A stretch of DNA of 19,779 nucleotides from Nocardioides sp. (lineage in GTDB: Bacteria > Actinomycetota > Actinomycetes > Propionibacteriales > Nocardioidaceae): the NCBI GenBank assembly GCA_021166815.1, contig JAJPEO010000153.1:1-19779 (forward strand), written 5' to 3'. Below the pieces are notes generated by a model that was not told where the DNA came from, ran no database searches, and saw only the letters and a program-made list of their open reading frames with translations. The stretch's first letter is position 1; every line of letters starts with the position of its first letter. This document shows, in pieces, positions 13,735-19,779 of the stretch. The position numbers and the translations under genes are program-made.

Positions 13735-14394
13735 ATGTGCCCCATGTCCGAGACCCCGAAGATCCGCGTCTACCTCCTCGACGACCACGACGTCGTGCGT
13801 GAGGGCCTGAAGTTCCTGCTCGAGGCCCAGGGAGACATCGAGGTCGTCGGGGAGTCCGCCACCGCCGCCGAGGCCACGGCGCGCATCCCGGCCCTGCGCC
13901 CCGACGTCGCGGTCCTGGACGCCCGTCTGCCCGACGGGTCCGGCATCGAGGTGTGCCGCAGCGTGCGTGCCGTCGACCCGAGGATCAACGCCCTGATCCT
14001 GACCTCCTACGACGACGACGAGGCGCTCTTCGCCGCGATCATGGCCGGCGCCGCCGGCTACGTCCTCAAGGAGATCCGCAGCACCGACCTCGTCAACGCG
14101 GTGCGCCACGTCGCCGACGGCAAGTCGCTCATCGACCCCTCGCTCACCGCCAAGGTGCTCGACCGCGTCCGCAACGGCCCGGCCACCCCGCCCGAGCTGG
14201 CCTCGCTGACCGACCAGGAGCGGATCCTGCTCGGCCACATCGCGGAGGGCATGACCAACCGGCAGATCGCCGAGGAGATGTTCCTGGCCGAGAAGACGGT
14301 CAAGAACTACGTCTCCTCGATCCTGTCCAAGCTCGGCCTCGAGCGGCGTACGCAGGCCGCCGTGCTCGCCTCCAAGCTGCTCGGCGACCGCTGA
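13735..14394 (+). CDS. DosR/DevR-like NarL-family response regulator
   Basis: 219 residues. The receiver domain has the acidic pair D16/D17, phospho-acceptor D62 (VAVLDARLPDGSGIE), T90 and K112 (GYVLKEI). The C-terminal LuxR-type HTH is LTDQERILLGHIAEGMTNRQIAEEMFLAEKTVKNYVSSILSKLGLERRTQAAV. From memory this matches Mycobacterium tuberculosis DosR closely: LILTSYDDDEA, LTDQER, MTNRQIA, MFLAEKTVKNYVS and LGLERRTQAAV are the same or nearly so. It should bind DosR-type boxes when phosphorylated, probably by the convergent kinase. The ATG at 13735 has GGAGGG eight bases upstream; ATG 13744 is also possible. A half DosR box (GGTCCC, 13678-13683) lies upstream, too weak to claim autoregulation. Confidence 0.92.
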   Translation: MCPMSETPKIRVYLLDDHDVVREGLKFLLEAQGDIEVVGESATAAEATARIPALRPDVAVLDARLPDGSGIEVCRSVRAVDPRINALILTSYDDDEALFAAIMAGAAGYVLKEIRSTDLVNAVRHVADGKSLIDPSLTAKVLDRVRNGPATPPELASLTDQERILLGHIAEGMTNRQIAEEMFLAEKTVKNYVSSILSKLGLERRTQAAVLASKLLGDR

Positions 14395-14419
14395 TCCCTG
14401 ATCCCTGATCCCTGACCCC
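14392..14419. repeat. Tandem 7-bp repeat starting in a stop codon
   Basis: TGATCCC occurs three times in a row from 14392, followed by a degenerate fourth copy TGACCCC. The first TGA is the response regulator stop, and the array fills the short gap to the convergent kinase. Extra in-frame TGA copies cannot all be read in one frame, as the unit is 7 bases. It may be a replication-slippage product. Confidence 0.85.
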
Positions 14420-14435
14420 GGGCTCCGGGCCGGGG
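14416..14435. terminator. GC hairpin between convergent genes
   Basis: CCCCGG (14416-14421) and CCGGGG (14430-14435) form a stem around an eight-base loop, placed between the convergent stops at 14394 and 14440. It could end transcription from both sides. There is no T tract, so it is a candidate only. Confidence 0.4.
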
Positions 14436-14439
14436 CCGC

Positions 14440-16029
14440 CTACTGGGGCGGGTGCAGGGGCACCCGCCAGGTCAGCACGGTGCCGCGCGTGCCCACGCGG
14501 GAGATCTCCATGCTGCCGCCGAGGTCGACCGCGCGACGACGCGCGTTGCGCAGGCCGCTCTCCGACACCTCGTCGGGGACCCCGACCCCGTCGTCGGCCA
14601 CGCGCAGCTCGAGGCGGTCCTGGTTGACGACCAGGTCGACCTGGGCGGTGTCGGCCAGTGCGTGGCGGGCGACGTTGGAGATCGCCTCGCGCAGCACCGC
14701 CAAGAGCTGCGTGCCGAGCTCGGCGGGCACGGCCGTGTCGATCGGCCCGCTGGTGCGCACCGCCGGGGTGAAGCCGAGGATCGGCACGTAGTCCTTGACC
14801 AGCGACCGGATCTCGCCCCGGAGCGAGTCGCCCGTGCGGTCCTGGAGCTCGAAAATGGTGCCGCGGATCGCCTTGATCGTGTCGTCGAGGTCGCCGACCG
14901 CCGCGTCGATGCGCGCGGCGACCTCGGGCACGCTGGTGATCGCGGAGACGCCCTGCAGCTGCAGTCCCGTGGCGAACAGGCGCTGGATGACGATGTCGTG
15001 CAGGTCGCGGGCGATGCGCTCACGGTCGGAGATCACCGCCAGCTCCTGCCGGTCGCCCAGGGCGGTGGCCCGGTCGAGGGTGAGTGCCACCTGGTCGGCG
15101 AAGCCCGCGAACAGCTCGCGTTCCTCCACGTCGAGCAGCGGGGAGTCAGGCGGGGTGATCGCGACCACCGCCTGGACCGGGGCGAGGTGGGACCGCAGGG
15201 GGACCACGACCACGGGTGCGTGGTCGACATGGGTGGTCAGGACGGGGCCGCCGGGGATGAGGGTGGTGCGGGCACGCACCTTGGCCAGGGCGGCGCGCAG
15301 CGCGTCGTCGTCGTCGCCGGGGGCGATCGCGATGCGGTCCTCCGCGGGCCCGGTGCCCGACCACAGGCTCACCGCCCTGGCCTGTGACACCGTGCGGATC
15401 ACGCGGACGATCTCGGTGAACGCCTCGTCGAGGTCGGTCGGGGGCTCGAGGATCTCGCTCAGGTCGGCCGACGCCTCCAGCCACTGGCGCCGGCGCTCGC
15501 TCAGGCCGTACGCCCGCGCGTTGGCGATCACGAAGCCTGCCGTACGGGCCAGCTCCTCCACCAGGCGCTCGTCGGCCTCGCTGAACGGCTCGCCGCCCTC
15601 CTTCTCGGTGAGGTAGAGGTTGCCGAAGACGGTGCCTCGGATGCGCACCGGCATCCCCAGGAAGGTGCGCATCGGGGGGTGGTTGGGGGGGAACCCGACC
15701 GAGGACGGGTGGGCCGACAGGTCGCCCAGGCGCAGCCCCCTCGCGTCCTCGGTGATCACGCCGAGGATGCCGTGGCCGCGGGGCAGGGGCCCGATCAGCT
15801 CCCGGGAGCGGGCGTCGATGCCGATCGTGATGAACTCCACGAGCTCGCCGTCGGAGCCGAGCACGCCCAGGGCGCCGTACCTCGCACCGGTCAACGACGT
15901 GGCGGCCTTGACGATGCGGGTGAGCACGCTGGTGAGGTCGAGGTCGCTGGAGATCGCGATCACGGCGTCCAGCAGGGCTCGCGCGCGGGAGCCGAGCTCG
16001 TCGTCGGGAGAGGCGGTGGAGGACGTCAC
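14440..16029 (-). CDS. DosS/DosT-like heme-GAF sensor histidine kinase
   Basis: 529 residues: GAF-A (~15-175), GAF-B (~185-325), HisKA_3 with RERIARDLHDIVIQRLF (phospho-acceptor H344), and HATPase_c with N452 (REAISNVARH) and the G1 box VADDGVGVPDE. No transmembrane segment is present, so it is cytosolic. GAF-A holds VGFPPNHPPMRTFLG, where H117 aligns with the heme ligand H149 of M. tuberculosis DosS, and FGNLYLTEK, where Y139 aligns with distal Y171; the spacing of 22 is the same. The position of DosS E87 is Gly here (G55), as in DosT. It therefore probably binds heme and senses O2, NO or CO. The length, near 530, is slightly short of DosS because the N-terminal arm is trimmed. The start is GTG at 16029 without a clear ribosome site. 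Its partner is the convergent DosR-like regulator. Confidence 0.92.
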   Translation of the reverse strand: MTSSTASPDDELGSRARALLDAVIAISSDLDLTSVLTRIVKAATSLTGARYGALGVLGSDGELVEFITIGIDARSRELIGPLPRGHGILGVITEDARGLRLGDLSAHPSSVGFPPNHPPMRTFLGMPVRIRGTVFGNLYLTEKEGGEPFSEADERLVEELARTAGFVIANARAYGLSERRRQWLEASADLSEILEPPTDLDEAFTEIVRVIRTVSQARAVSLWSGTGPAEDRIAIAPGDDDDALRAALAKVRARTTLIPGGPVLTTHVDHAPVVVVPLRSHLAPVQAVVAITPPDSPLLDVEERELFAGFADQVALTLDRATALGDRQELAVISDRERIARDLHDIVIQRLFATGLQLQGVSAITSVPEVAARIDAAVGDLDDTIKAIRGTIFELQDRTGDSLRGEIRSLVKDYVPILGFTPAVRTSGPIDTAVPAELGTQLLAVLREAISNVARHALADTAQVDLVVNQDRLELRVADDGVGVPDEVSESGLRNARRRAVDLGGSMEISRVGTRGTVLTWRVPLHPPQ

Positions 16030-16047
16030 GGGCCTGAGTCTGCCAAC

Positions 16048-16055
16048 AAGTCCCC
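16048..16055 (-). promoter_or_regulatory. Half DosR-type box upstream of the kinase
   Basis: Minus-strand GGGGACTT matches the left half of the DosR consensus (TTSGGGACTWW...), 18 bases before the kinase GTG, but the right half is absent. It could be a degenerate secondary site, or chance. Confidence 0.25.
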
Positions 16056-16084
16056 ACGCCTCGCGCGCGAACCCGCCCGCAGCG

Positions 16085-16528
16085 TCAGGCGTGGCGCTTC
16101 AGCGGCAGCTCGTGCCACGGGTCCCAGCCGGTGCCGAGCTGGCGTCCGGACACCTCCGACCACGGGATGCGGAGCACCAGGTTGCGCTGCCCGGTGGCCC
16201 AGGGTCGCGACGGCCAGCGTGTGGCGATCTCCTCCAGCTCGTCGGCGTCGTCGACGATGTCGGCGCGTCCGCGCACCAGCACGCTCCAGCCGCGCTGCTG
16301 GACGTAGTCGAACTGGTCGATCTCGAAGCACAGCATCGTGTCGCGCCCGTAGGTGCCCAGCAGGCTGTACGGCGTGGTGCGCAGCAGGATCGCCTCGTGC
16401 ATCACCGCGTAGTTGACCGGCACGATGTGCGGACCGGTGGGAGTCGTCACGGCCACCCGGCCCGCGATCCCGGCCGAGAGAAGGCGAACGCACTCGTCGC
16501 GGCTCAGGTCGTGGCTGTCGCGCATCAT
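16085..16528 (-). CDS. Pyridoxamine 5'-phosphate oxidase-fold (flavin-binding-like) protein
   Basis: 147 residues of the split-barrel PNPOx-like fold: LSRDECVRLLSAGIAGRVAVTT at the start, GPHIVPVNYAVMHEAILLRTT (strand pair that frames the flavin site), MLCFEIDQFDYVQQRGWSVLVRGRADIV, then a C-terminal helix. Such small proteins bind FMN, FAD or F420, and several are members of the mycobacterial DosR regulon (family knowledge). It lies 55 bases upstream of the DosS-like kinase on the same strand, so the two may be co-transcribed. The ATG at 16528 has GGAGG six bases upstream; ATG 16525 is also usable. Tandem DosR-like boxes lie 58-94 bases upstream. Substrate and cofactor are unknown. Confidence 0.85.
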   Translation of the reverse strand: MMRDSHDLSRDECVRLLSAGIAGRVAVTTPTGPHIVPVNYAVMHEAILLRTTPYSLLGTYGRDTMLCFEIDQFDYVQQRGWSVLVRGRADIVDDADELEEIATRWPSRPWATGQRNLVLRIPWSEVSGRQLGTGWDPWHELPLKRHA

Positions 16529-16585
16529 GGGAGACCTCCGGAAGTCTGGGTCTCCATCGTGCGCCCGGGCACCTCGCCCGTGCGA

Positions 16586-16621
16586 GGGTCGAAGGTCCCC
16601 GCGGGTGGGGACCGGAGGGCC
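16586..16621 (-). promoter_or_regulatory. Candidate tandem DosR boxes upstream of the PNPOx-like gene
   Basis: Minus-strand GGGACCTTCGACCC (16599-16586) agrees with the DosR core GGGACTWWAGTCCC at 11 of 14 positions. A second, weaker copy GGGACCGGAGGGCC lies on the plus strand at 16608-16621 (9 of 14), 22 bases away, about two helical turns. A perfect inverted repeat GGTCCCC-N6-GGGGACC (16594-16613) spans the inner halves. The primary box is 58 bases from the ATG, compatible with activation of a promoter near 16550, though no strong -10 is visible (GATGGA at 16558-16553 is the best). Confidence 0.55.
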
Positions 16622-16628
16622 CGCGCCC

Positions 16629-17558
16629 TCAGCGCTGGTCGGTGATCACGCTGTTGGTGTTGGGCTGGTAGGGGTTGAGGCCCTTGTCGATGGCGTACTG
16701 CTTGAGGTAGCCGTCGCGGCCCAGGACCTTGATGCGCTCGGCGATCTTGGCGGCCTCGGCCCTCTCGACCTGGACCTGGGCCTGGGCGGCCTTCACCTGG
16801 GCCGCCGCCTCGGCCTCCTTGGCCTTGGCCCTGGCGACCGCCTCCTGCTGGGAGACGAGGGCAGCCCTCACCGACTCCGGGGGCGTGGGCTTCTGCAGGG
16901 TGATGGCGAAGTCGACGAAGAACTCCTCGTCGCCGTCGATCTGGCGCCCGACCAGGTCGGGCAGCTGGGCGAGCACGTCGCGCTCCCACTGGGCCTTGAC
17001 GTTGGGGTCCATGTAGAGGTCGGTGTAGGTGTAGTTCTGGCCGGCACGGTCGATCGCGGTCTCCAGCGGCTTGGAGATGTAGACGCTGAGCATGCGCAGC
17101 CAGCCCACGGAGCCGTTGCCGTCGGTGGAGTCCATGTAGGCGACGTAGCGGTTGCCGATGAGGTCGTGGAACTTGCGCAGCGTCTGGCACTCGGTGTTGA
17201 GCATGAAGGCGGCGACGCCGTCCACGCTCATCTCGATGCCGTCCTTGGTGACGAACGTGACCTGGCCCCGGTCGCCGCCCTCCCCGAAGACGTAGTTGCG
17301 CTGGCTCGAGGGGTAGGCGAAGTGCTTGTCGCCGGGGCCGTCCCAGGCGCGGGTCGAGGGGTTCACGCAGTCCTTGAACCGACGCGGCGTGAACGCACCG
17401 TCGCTGTAGTGCAGCGCCACCTGGTCGGGACCGGTCGAGACCGTGGTGGGGCGGATGAAGAACAGCGTGCCGAGCACGAGGAAGGCGATGACGCCGAGGA
17501 CGACGGCTGCCTTGCTGAGGGCGGAGGCCTTCTTGACGATCGGGGCGGTGCTGGGCAT
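16629..17558 (-). CDS. SPFH/band-7 domain membrane protein
   Basis: 309 residues. One transmembrane helix at ~17-35 (AVVLGVIAFLVLGTLFFI) is followed by an SPFH-like domain (~40-220: GPDQVALHYSDG, GQVTFVTKDGIEMSVDGVAAFML, and a helical region). A long Ala/Glu/Lys/Gln coiled coil follows (~228-280), then a short tail ending NTNSVITDQR. This is the layout of prohibitin/stomatin/HflK-type proteins that oligomerise on the membrane and organise lipid domains or proteases. No NfeD or protease partner is next to it; the gene upstream encodes a small membrane protein. The ATG at 17558 has GAAGGA six bases upstream; the frame is open further left but lies over the small membrane protein gene. The specific role is unknown. 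Confidence 0.85.
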   Translation of the reverse strand: MPSTAPIVKKASALSKAAVVLGVIAFLVLGTLFFIRPTTVSTGPDQVALHYSDGAFTPRRFKDCVNPSTRAWDGPGDKHFAYPSSQRNYVFGEGGDRGQVTFVTKDGIEMSVDGVAAFMLNTECQTLRKFHDLIGNRYVAYMDSTDGNGSVGWLRMLSVYISKPLETAIDRAGQNYTYTDLYMDPNVKAQWERDVLAQLPDLVGRQIDGDEEFFVDFAITLQKPTPPESVRAALVSQQEAVARAKAKEAEAAAQVKAAQAQVQVERAEAAKIAERIKVLGRDGYLKQYAIDKGLNPYQPNTNSVITDQR

Positions 17559-17600
17559 GGCGTTCCTTCGCGGAGCGGAGTGGGTGCTGGACGTGGGCCG

Positions 17601-17623
17601 GGAGCGGCGCTCCTCAGCGAGGA
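17601..17623. repeat. Overlapping palindromes at the small membrane gene's stop
   Basis: GGAGCG-G-CGCTCC (17601-17613) abuts the stop of the small membrane protein gene. TCCTC-AGC-GAGGA (17611-17623) overlaps it. Either could form a hairpin that attenuates or processes the transcript before the SPFH gene. Confidence 0.35.
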
Positions 17624-17883
17624 CCCTCGAGCGGCGGGCGCCGCCGCTTGGCGATCTCGTCGAGGATGATCGTGGCGAGCTCGGGGGAGACGTCGCGGTG
17701 CTGCCAGGCGACCTCGCGCAGGTGCTCGATGAAGTCCTCGCGCTCGGCCACCTCGAGGGCGGTCGTGGTGTCCCGCGACTGCCCGCGCGAGACGCCGAAG
17801 ACGATGAGCAGCACGACTGCGGCGATGACGAGCAGCAGGAGCACGCCGAGGACGGAGACCACGGGACCGGACATGGGCGACAT
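17614..17883 (-). CDS. Small single-pass membrane protein, function unknown
   Basis: 89 residues. A hydrophobic segment (~8-29: VVSVLGVLLLLVIAAVVLLIVF) follows a short N-terminus. A cytoplasmic-looking charged tail comes next (TALEVAEREDFIEHLREVAWQHRDVSPELATIILDEIAKRRR). No family was recognised. The tail is amphipathic and helical and may bind a partner. It is followed by the SPFH gene 55 bases downstream on the same strand, so the two probably form an operon and may act together at the membrane. The start is uncertain: ATG 17883 or ATG 17874, the latter with AGGA eight bases upstream. Confidence 0.7.
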   Translation of the reverse strand: MSPMSGPVVSVLGVLLLLVIAAVVLLIVFGVSRGQSRDTTTALEVAEREDFIEHLREVAWQHRDVSPELATIILDEIAKRRRPPLEGPR

Positions 17884-17924
17884 CCTGCCCTGCCGACCCC
17901 GGCCTGTCGCACGCCTTCCGAAAA

Positions 17925-17959
17925 CGCGGGCCCCGCGAGTCGGACCGCCGGGCTAGCGT
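17925..17959 (+). promoter_or_regulatory. Leaderless promoter of the ChlI-like gene, with a palindrome
   Basis: TAGCGT (17954-17959) ends six bases before the GTG at 17966. The GGAGG between them is too close to the GTG to act as a ribosome site, which favours leaderless translation. CGCGGG-C-CCCGCG (17925-17937) lies upstream, at a position where a regulator could act near the -35. The region is divergent from the small membrane protein gene. Confidence 0.5.
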
Positions 17960-17965
17960 GGAGGT

Positions 17966-19390
17966 GTGACGGACCAGAGCACCCGACCCGCAGCCGCCCC
18001 AGCCGACACGACCGTGGGCGCCCTGCGCGCCAGCGGCCACGAGGCCAGGCACCTGCGCCAGGAGATCCGCGAGAACCTGTTGGCCCGGCTGGCGGCCGGG
18101 GAGGACCCGTGGCCGGGCCTGCACGGCTTCGCCGACACCGTCATCCCCCAGGTGGAGCGCGCCCTGCTGGCCGGCCACGACATCGTGCTGCTCGGCGAGC
18201 GCGGCCAGGGCAAGACGCGGCTGCTGCGGGCGCTGGTCGGCCTGCTCGACGAGTGGTCGCCGGTGATCGAGGGCTCCGAGCTCGGCGAGCACCCGTACGA
18301 GCCCATCACGCCCGAGTCGCAGCGGCGCGCCGCTGAGCTCGGCGACGACCTGCCGGTCACCTGGCGCCACCGCGACGAGCGGTACGCCGAGAAGCTGGCG
18401 ACCCCGGACACCTCGGTCGCCGACCTGATCGGAGACGTCGACCCGATGAAGGTCGCCGAGGGTCGCCACCTGGGCGACCCCGAGACCATCCACTTCGGGC
18501 TGATCCCGCGCAGCCACCGCGGCATCGTCGCGATCAACGAGCTGCCCGACCTCGCCGAGCGCATCCAGGTCGCGATGCTCAACGTGATGGAGGAACGCGA
18601 CATCCAGATCCGTGGCTACGTCCTGCGCCTGCCGCTGGACGTGCTGGTGGTCGCCAGCGCCAACCCGGAGGACTACACCAACCGCGGCCGGATCATCACC
18701 CCGCTCAAGGACCGGTTCGGCGCCGAGATCCGCACCCACTACCCCCGCGAGGTCGTCGAGGAGGTCGCCGTCATCGCCCAGGAGGCGCACCTGGTGGCCG
18801 ACGTCCCGGCGTACCTGCTCGAGGTGCTGGCCCGCTTCACCCGCGCCCTGCGCGCCTCCAGCAGCGTCGACCAGCGCTCGGGCGTGAGCGCGCGCTTCGC
18901 CATCGCGGGGGCCGAGACGATCGCCGCCTCGGCGCTGCACCGGGCGACCGTGCGCGGGGAGCCGCACGCCGTCGCCCGCGTGGTCGACCTCGAGGCCGCC
19001 GTCGACGTGCTCGGCGGCAAGATCGAGTTCGAGACCGGCGAAGAGGGCCGCGAGGACGAGATCCTCACCCACCTGCTGCGCACGGCCGTCGCCGAGACCG
19101 TGCGCGAGCACCTGCGCGGGGTCGACCTCCGGGCGCTCGTCGAGGCCGTCGAGGAAGGGGCGACGGTGACCACCGGACCGCGGGTGACCGCGCACGACCT
19201 CCTCGCCGGGCTGCCGCCGCTGCCGCCCTCGGGGCCGGGGGAGAGCGACCTCTACGACGTCATCGCCGAACGCCTCGGCGCCACCGACGAGGGCGCGCGC
19301 GCCGGTGCGGTCGAGCTCGCGCTGGAGGGGCTCTACCTCGCCCGCAGGATCGGCAAGGACACCGACGGTTCCGAGACGACCTATGGGTGA
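17966..19390 (+). CDS. ChlI/MoxR-like AAA+ ATPase (magnesium-chelatase-subunit-like)
   Basis: 474 residues. Walker A is GERGQGKT (77-84), followed by a family insert (~100-180). The Walker B segment is GIVAINELPDLAERIQVAMLNVMEE, with Asn-Glu (N191-E192) where most AAA+ proteins have Asp-Glu. Sensor 1 and the arginine-rich region are in VASANPEDYTNRGRIITPLKDRFG, and a helical lid and C-terminal domain follow. From memory it resembles the actinobacterial Rv0958-type protein, which is always paired with a VWA protein, as here. No bacteriochlorophyll or cobalamin chelatase genes are near, so a chaperone-like AAA+/VWA role is more likely than tetrapyrrole metalation. The GTG start at 17966 is supported by TAGCGT six bases before it. 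Confidence 0.9.
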   Translation: MTDQSTRPAAAPADTTVGALRASGHEARHLRQEIRENLLARLAAGEDPWPGLHGFADTVIPQVERALLAGHDIVLLGERGQGKTRLLRALVGLLDEWSPVIEGSELGEHPYEPITPESQRRAAELGDDLPVTWRHRDERYAEKLATPDTSVADLIGDVDPMKVAEGRHLGDPETIHFGLIPRSHRGIVAINELPDLAERIQVAMLNVMEERDIQIRGYVLRLPLDVLVVASANPEDYTNRGRIITPLKDRFGAEIRTHYPREVVEEVAVIAQEAHLVADVPAYLLEVLARFTRALRASSSVDQRSGVSARFAIAGAETIAASALHRATVRGEPHAVARVVDLEAAVDVLGGKIEFETGEEGREDEILTHLLRTAVAETVREHLRGVDLRALVEAVEEGATVTTGPRVTAHDLLAGLPPLPPSGPGESDLYDVIAERLGATDEGARAGAVELALEGLYLARRIGKDTDGSETTYG

Positions 19391-19396
19391 GCCGTC

Positions 19397-19779
19397 ATGA
19401 GCCGCTACCGCCGCTACGACGGCGGCGACCCGCTGGCCCCACCGGTCGACCTCTCCGAGGCGCTGGCCTCCATCGGCGAGGACGTCATGGCGGGCTACTC
19501 CCCGCAGCGGGCGATGCAGGAGTTCCTGCGCCGGGGCGGCGCCGAGCAGCGCGGCCTCGACGACCTCGCCCGCCGCATCGCCGAGCGGCGCCGCGACATC
19601 CTTTCCCGCCACGACCTCGACGGGACGATGCGCGAGGTCAAGGAGCTGCTCGACCGCGCGGTCCTCGCCGAGCGCGGCCAGCTGGCCCGCGACATCACCA
19701 TGGACGACGCCGACCGCGCGTTCCGCGAGATGCGGCTCGACAACCTGCCCTCCTCCACGGCCGCGGCGGTGAGCGAGCT
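19397..19779 (+). CDS. VWA-domain partner of the ChlI-like ATPase, partial (runs off the right edge)
   Basis: Only the first 127 codons are inside the window and the frame is still open at the end. The visible part (MSRYRRYDGGDPLAPP, LSEALASIGEDVMAGYSPQRAMQEFLRRGG, LDDLARRIAERRRDILSRHDLDGTM, ALAERGQLA-like helices) is the helical N-terminal region that precedes the VWA domain in the Rv0959-like partner family. No MIDAS motif is visible yet, so the VWA assignment rests on the N-terminal pattern and on the gene pair. The ATG at 19397 lies 6 bases after the ATPase stop, so the two genes form an operon. Confidence 0.7.
   Translation, partial: MSRYRRYDGGDPLAPPVDLSEALASIGEDVMAGYSPQRAMQEFLRRGGAEQRGLDDLARRIAERRRDILSRHDLDGTMREVKELLDRAVLAERGQLARDITMDDADRAFREMRLDNLPSSTAAAVSE

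Noticed and set aside
17966..19390. True magnesium chelatase for chlorophyll or cobalt chelatase for B12
   Set aside because: No H/CobN subunit or tetrapyrrole genes nearby, and the pair matches the general AAA+/VWA family.
17363..19612. Minus-strand 749-codon open frame opposite the ChlI-like gene
   Set aside because: Antisense shadow of a gene with intact Walker motifs; biased composition and no homology.
1..19779. CRISPR array, insertion sequence, prophage or toxin-antitoxin pair
   Set aside because: No regular direct repeats, transposase, integrase, att-like ends or phage structural genes were found, and composition is uniform.

Overview
This is a very GC-rich window (by eye about 70% or more) with many GTG starts, 4-bp stop/start overlaps and repeated TANNNT hexamers 6-7 bases before a start codon (leaderless-promoter geometry). 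Together with the gene content (DosR/DosS-like pair, HAAS/PadR pair, form II CO-dehydrogenase-type cluster, ChlI-like/VWA pair) it points to a high-GC actinobacterium, probably of the Nocardioidaceae type. The taxonomic guess is inference. No RNA genes, insertion sequences, CRISPR arrays or long repeats were seen, and no stretch over 300 bases lacks a gene.

Region 1 (1-11094, all minus strand). Read in the direction of transcription (right to left), a VOC-fold protein, a MocA-like molybdenum-cofactor nucleotidyltransferase, a MoxR/CoxD AAA+ ATPase, a CoxE VWA protein and an XdhC/CoxF protein form a likely maturation operon. Next come a GAF plus winged-helix regulator, then the structural operon coxS-coxL-coxM-coxG. 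CoxL carries AYRGAGR rather than the AYXCSFR loop of true CO dehydrogenases, and the order is S-L-M. This is therefore a form II (putative) CODH-like molybdenum hydroxylase whose substrate cannot be read from sequence. CRP-type TGTGA-N6-TCACA-like sites lie in front of both the regulator and coxS. At the left end, a PadR repressor with a 15-bp perfect inverted repeat over its own promoter overlaps a HAAS-type membrane protein that runs off the window.

Region 2 (11095-13581). A divergent leaderless promoter pair separates region 1 from an unrecognised coiled-coil protein. After it come a DinB/DUF664 protein, a convergent VOC protein (the two stop codons interlock in CTAG) and a GNAT acetyltransferase.

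Region 3 (13582-17883). A NarL-type regulator closely resembling mycobacterial DosR/DevR converges on a GAF-GAF histidine kinase that keeps the DosS/DosT heme-ligand and distal-pocket residues. Upstream of the kinase lies a flavin-fold (PNPOx-like) protein preceded by what look like tandem DosR boxes. This looks like a compact oxygen/NO/redox-sensing unit. An SPFH/band-7 protein and a small membrane protein follow.

Region 4 (17884-19779). A ChlI-like AAA+ ATPase with an Asn-Glu Walker B and the start of its VWA partner run off the right end. The window therefore holds two separate AAA+/VWA pairs.

Themes: molybdenum-enzyme metabolism under carbon (CRP-like) and redox control, a DosRS-like hypoxia module, and widespread leaderless initiation. 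The least explained items are the substrate of the form II enzyme with its tail-anchored CoxG, the DosR/PNPOx arrangement, and the coiled-coil protein.
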